Below the pieces are notes generated by a model. That model made no database searches and had not been told where the DNA came from. It saw nothing but the letters and a program-made list of their open reading frames with translations. The position numbers were made by a program, and so were the translations under genes. A stretch of DNA of 64,000 nt from Burkholderia sp. OK233 (GTDB lineage Bacteria > Pseudomonadota > Gammaproteobacteria > Burkholderiales > Burkholderiaceae). Below are positions 61,121 through 64,000 of this stretch, piece after piece. The stretch covers positions 1,302,001 through 1,366,000 of the forward strand of contig NZ_OCSR01000002.1 of the NCBI RefSeq assembly GCF_900230185.1, in the 5' to 3' direction. Positions within the stretch are counted from its first letter, which is position 1; each line of letters begins with the position of its first letter.

Positions 61121-62221
61121 TCAGGATGCGGCGGGGTAGTCGACATATCCCTGCGGTCCGCCTTGGTAGTAGGTCTCCGGGGATGAGGCTGCAAGCGGAA
61201 GGCTCTCGCGAAACCGCCGTACGAGATCGGGATTTCCGATGAACGGTTTGGCGAAGGAAACCAGATCGGCCTGCTTGCCCTCGATCGCCTTATTGGCGGA
61301 GGCGCCGTCAAAGCCAAAGTTCGCGATGAGGGTGCCGTGGAAGCGGACGCGGTAGTAGCCGATCGTGTCCTGCAACGCGGCGATGGGTGTGCCCGCCAGA
61401 TCGTCCAGTGTTCTGCCGACCTGAAGGTGGGAGAGCGGCAGCCCATTGAGACGGTCGACAAGATAGTCGTAGGTTTCGATCGTCTTGTCGGTCGGCCCGA
61501 AGCCGCCCATGGCCATCGTGGGGCTGATCTTGATGCCAACGCGCCCGGGTCCCCAAACCGCGATGAGCGCGTCGAGAACCTCCAGGACAATCCGCGTTCG
61601 GTTCTCCGCGGTGCCGCCATAGGCGTCTTCGCGCATATTCAGCGCGCTGTTGAGGAATTCCGGCAGGAGATAGGTGGTTGCCGCGTGAAGCTCCACACCA
61701 TCGAAGCCAGCGTCGCGGGCATTCTTCGCGGCTGCTCCATAGTCGGCGACGGTCGAGGTGATTTCTTCAGCCGACATGGCACGCGGCGTCACCGTGTCCT
61801 TGAACCCCTCAGGCGTGAATGATTTCAGGCGCGGGTTCACTGCAGAGGGGGCGGCCGGCAGCTCGCCATCGAAAAAGTCGGGATGCGAAACCGCCCCGGA
61901 ATGGGCAAGCTGGGCGAAGATTGCACCGCCTTCGGCGTGCACTGCCGAGGTGACGGCGCGCCAGCCCTCGACCTGCCGTTCGGTAAAGAGGCCTGGCGCG
62001 TTGATGAATCCGACCGCGCGTGGGCCGATCCAGGTGCCTTCGGTGAGGATGAGGCCGGCCGCCGCCCGCTGGCGATAGTATTCGACATGAAGCTCCGTGG
62101 GCACGAGTTCGGCGTTGCGCGCGCGGCCGCGCGTCATGGAGGCCATCACCACGCGGTTTCTGAGTTGAAGTTTGCCGAGCGTGTAGGGAGTGAAGAGAGG
62201 CGCTGGGTCTGGCTGGGTCAT
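61121..62221 (-). CDS. Old Yellow Enzyme-family alkene reductase (NemA-like)
   Basis: An FMN-dependent ene-reductase of 366 residues that reduces activated double bonds, quinones or nitro-compounds. The start PLFTPYTLGKLQLRNRVVMA, GRARNAELVPTELHVEYYRQ and REDAYGGTAENRTRI are family landmarks. In the active site His179 and Tyr184 are kept, but the residue usually Asn or His at 182 is Thr (HAATTY). First gene of a leftward operon with an AKR and a dienelactone hydrolase-like protein, divergent from a LysR regulator. Confidence 0.9.
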   Translation of the reverse strand: MTQPDPAPLFTPYTLGKLQLRNRVVMASMTRGRARNAELVPTELHVEYYRQRAAAGLILTEGTWIGPRAVGFINAPGLFTERQVEGWRAVTSAVHAEGGAIFAQLAHSGAVSHPDFFDGELPAAPSAVNPRLKSFTPEGFKDTVTPRAMSAEEITSTVADYGAAAKNARDAGFDGVELHAATTYLLPEFLNSALNMREDAYGGTAENRTRIVLEVLDALIAVWGPGRVGIKISPTMAMGGFGPTDKTIETYDYLVDRLNGLPLSHLQVGRTLDDLAGTPIAALQDTIGYYRVRFHGTLIANFGFDGASANKAIEGKQADLVSFAKPFIGNPDLVRRFRESLPLAASSPETYYQGGPQGYVDYPAAS

Positions 62222-62347
62222 GACTAATGTTCCGGAAAAATGACATTACCTTTTGGAAACTCCCGCCAGGATTGGGCTGGCGAGAAGCATGCTGGATCCT
62301 TCATTCATGGTTGGCCTTGCGGACGCAATTTCCATAAGGATTGGCTT

Positions 62348-62403
62348 ATTCAGAAATTCGCGGTAGTCTGAAAAAATGACTTTGTTAAATGCGATTTCTG
62401 AAT
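62348..62403. promoter_or_regulatory. Likely LysR binding region, widely spaced inverted repeat
   Basis: ATTCAGAAAT (62348-62357) is the exact complement of ATTTCTGAAT (62394-62403), with 36 bases between. The right arm overlaps the LysR start codon. The gap is shared by this LysR gene and the divergent OYE operon. Confidence 0.45.
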
Positions 62404-63325
62404 GAACGACAGGATCTTCTCGTTGCAGCTCTTTGTTCGCGTCGCGAGGAGCGGGAGCTTTTCCATCGCTGGGCGCGAGCTGGGCATTTCGCAGCCTACG
62501 GCGTCGCGGATCGTCGCCGCCCTCGAAAAACAGGTCGGCGTCGCACTCCTCGTTCGAACCACTCGAGCGGTGACGCTTACCGAAGCAGGCTCCGAATATC
62601 TGTCTCGAATCGAGTCCGTCCTGGCGGCTCTCGAAGAGGCCGATCACGCCGCTCGCGGCACCGGTGAGCTGCGCGGCATCCTGCGCGTCGCCACGGCCTC
62701 TGGCTTCGCAATACGTGGCGTCCTGCCGCGTCTGACACGTTTCACCGATCAGCACCCCGCTCTGCGCATCGAACTCGTACTCAGCGACGATCGGCAGGAT
62801 CTGGTGGGCGAGTCGATCGACGTCGCCCTGCGTATTGGCGTTCTTGGCGATTCCACGGCCATCGCCCGCAAGATCGGAACGGTGCATCGCGTTGTTGTCG
62901 CGGCACACGGGTATCTGGCCAAAGCCGGGACGCCATCGGTTCCCGGCGACCTCGCGCATCACGCAATCATCGTCGGCCCGGCCGGCCGAGGCACGGAAGG
63001 ATGGGCGTTTCAGCGGGACGGAAAGTCCAGCTCTGTGCGCGTCGAGGGACGAGTTATCGTGAACGGCACGGACGCGGCCGTTGCAGCGGCCGTTGCTGGG
63101 CTCGGCATTCTCTCGACCGGTGATCTCAGCGTGATGAACGAACTGGAAACGGGCCAGTTGGTGCGCGTGCTCCCCGATTGGAAGATGGGATCGGCGGATA
63201 TCAATGTCGTGCTTCCGGCCGGTCGATCCGCGAAGCCATCCGCCCGCGCATTCTCGGATTTCATGGCAGCCACGTTTCAGGACTTGCTGGCCCCCAGGAA
63301 CCAGGGAGAACGCATCGCCGGATAA
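62402..63325 (+). CDS. LysR-family transcriptional regulator
   Basis: A regulator of 307 residues with helix-turn-helix GSFSIAGRELGISQPTASRI (about residues 17-36), VGVALLVRTTRAVTLTEAGS next, and an effector domain. It is divergent from the OYE-AKR-DLH operon, which it presumably controls in response to an electrophile or quinone. The ATG at 62402 lies within one arm of an inverted repeat, which suggests that the protein may limit its own expression. Confidence 0.9.
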   Translation: MNDRIFSLQLFVRVARSGSFSIAGRELGISQPTASRIVAALEKQVGVALLVRTTRAVTLTEAGSEYLSRIESVLAALEEADHAARGTGELRGILRVATASGFAIRGVLPRLTRFTDQHPALRIELVLSDDRQDLVGESIDVALRIGVLGDSTAIARKIGTVHRVVVAAHGYLAKAGTPSVPGDLAHHAIIVGPAGRGTEGWAFQRDGKSSSVRVEGRVIVNGTDAAVAAAVAGLGILSTGDLSVMNELETGQLVRVLPDWKMGSADINVVLPAGRSAKPSARAFSDFMAATFQDLLAPRNQGERIAG

Positions 63326-63391
63326 AGATTCTGGGCCGTCAGCAGAGACACGACCCATTCGGCAAAGGCCCCGACGAAACGCCCCATTCCA

Positions 63392-64000
63392 TCAATCCAA
63401 TAAAAGCCCGCTCAAGGTTTCCTTCGCCAGGCGCGCTGCCTCAACTGGGAGCGCAGTTTGCGGCCTCTTGATCGGCGTAATCATCGATAGGGTGACCTGT
63501 ATCTTTGGAGAGACGATTTTTTGCCAATGTAACGCAGGGTAATCACCGCGACGCAGCGAATTGATCGGCATCACCGTATAGCCGACTCCGCGCTCAACCA
63601 ACTCAACTATCGAGCGAACAGCATCGATCTCGAAGGTCATCGTCAGCATGATGCCCAGGCGCGCGGCCTCATATTCGAGAAGCGGCCGAATGGTATGGGG
63701 CGCGTGAGGCATGATCAGAGGCACACGAGCGAGCTCCCCCAGCTCGACCTCGTCATGTTTCGGCCCAATCGGACTCGCACCGATCAGATACAGATCCTGC
63801 GTCGCGATGGGGTCGATGATCAGGTTTGGAGACGCGCCAGGGTTCTGAAGAATTGCAAAATCGAGGCTTCCGAGCAGTAACTGCTCATGCAGCGAACTCG
63901 AATATCCCTCGACGACACTCAACGAAGCCTTGGGGAATCGCTCTATGAAGCGCTCGACAAATGTAGGAATCAGAGTGCGGCCGACACTTGGCGTAAAGCC
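63392..64000 (-). CDS. LysR-family regulator, C-terminal effector domain, cut by window end
   Basis: The last 202 residues of a LysR protein whose DNA-binding domain lies beyond the window. The frame is open to the edge and reads GFTPSVGRTLIPTFVERF at its visible start, then LLLGSLDFAILQNPG and VERGVGYTVMPINSLRRGDY. This resembles the Nac/Cbl-like or GltC-like group with the pattern of a metabolite-binding two-lobed domain. It converges with the LysR gene at 62402-63325. Nothing is known of its target. Confidence 0.85.
   Translation of the reverse strand, partial: GFTPSVGRTLIPTFVERFIERFPKASLSVVEGYSSSLHEQLLLGSLDFAILQNPGASPNLIIDPIATQDLYLIGASPIGPKHDEVELGELARVPLIMPHAPHTIRPLLEYEAARLGIMLTMTFEIDAVRSIVELVERGVGYTVMPINSLRRGDYPALHWQKIVSPKIQVTLSMITPIKRPQTALPVEAARLAKETLSGLLLD

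Overview
The window looks like a piece of a high-GC betaproteobacterial chromosome, most likely Paraburkholderia or a close Burkholderiaceae relative. The grounds are protein style and gene order: a FUSC/DUF1656/HlyD/OMF aromatic-acid efflux operon, a DUF4148 small secreted protein, an AraC-type XylR beside XylA and XylFGH, many LysR regulators with divergent targets, and ECF sigma/YciI pairs. No rRNA, tRNA, CRISPR array, intact insertion sequence or phage gene was seen. It reads as an accessory, metabolism-and-efflux-rich stretch of a soil or plant-associated bacterium.

Layout. 1-3.2 kb: end of an AaeB-like FUSC gene, DUF1656, AaeA-like adaptor and an outer-membrane factor (efflux pump 1). 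3.4-6.2 kb: two-subunit molybdenum hydroxylase (IorAB-like). 6.5-6.9 kb: HigA-like antitoxin with only a stub of a toxin. 7-9.4 kb: LysR and a divergent aldehyde dehydrogenase. 9.5-17.5 kb: xylose uptake and isomerisation (xylH, xylG, xylF, xylA; divergent xylR-galM). 17.6-20.3 kb: DUF4148 protein, an orphan PotF-like binding protein and a cupin. 20.4-25.4 kb: LysR, porin, carboxylesterase and an aromatic-acid type MFS carrier, followed by a small inverted-repeat element. 25.7-27.4 kb: NADP-binding reductase and a divergent LysR. 27.8-32 kb: binding protein, fused ABC permease/ATPase, GntR and a DUF1989 protein behind a twin GntR-type operator. 32-36 kb: ECF sigma factor with YciI, a broken alpha/beta-hydrolase fragment, threonine aldolase and an AraC regulator. 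36.2-40.1 kb: LysR and a stand-alone SucA-like 2-oxoacid dehydrogenase E1. 40.5-42.3 kb: GlxA-type regulator and a Mug-type DNA glycosylase. 42.6-47.5 kb: a double-ABM protein coupled to an EmrB/EmrA/OMF pump (pump 2). 48.2-57.4 kb: MdtA-MdtB-MdtC-OMF RND pump (pump 3). 57.4-59.2 kb: saccharopine-dehydrogenase-like oxidoreductase and a divergent TetR with two identical palindromic operators. 59.4-63.3 kb: Old Yellow Enzyme, aldo/keto reductase and dienelactone hydrolase-like genes with a divergent LysR. 63.4-64 kb: a LysR gene cut by the window edge.

How it works together. Three complete envelope-spanning exporters, each with its own outer-membrane channel, sit with electrophile- and aldehyde-handling enzymes (OYE, AKR, ALDH, Mo-hydroxylase), which suggests handling of aromatic or plant-derived compounds. 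Sugar (xylose), amino-acid-like, polyamine-like and aromatic-acid uptake genes are interleaved.

The best candidates for something undescribed are the GntR-controlled transporter/DUF1989 operon, the stand-alone SucA paralogue with its LysR, and the ABM-protein-coupled EmrAB pump. No clearly new defence or mobile system was found. All functions are inferred by reading the protein sequences; no database search was run.
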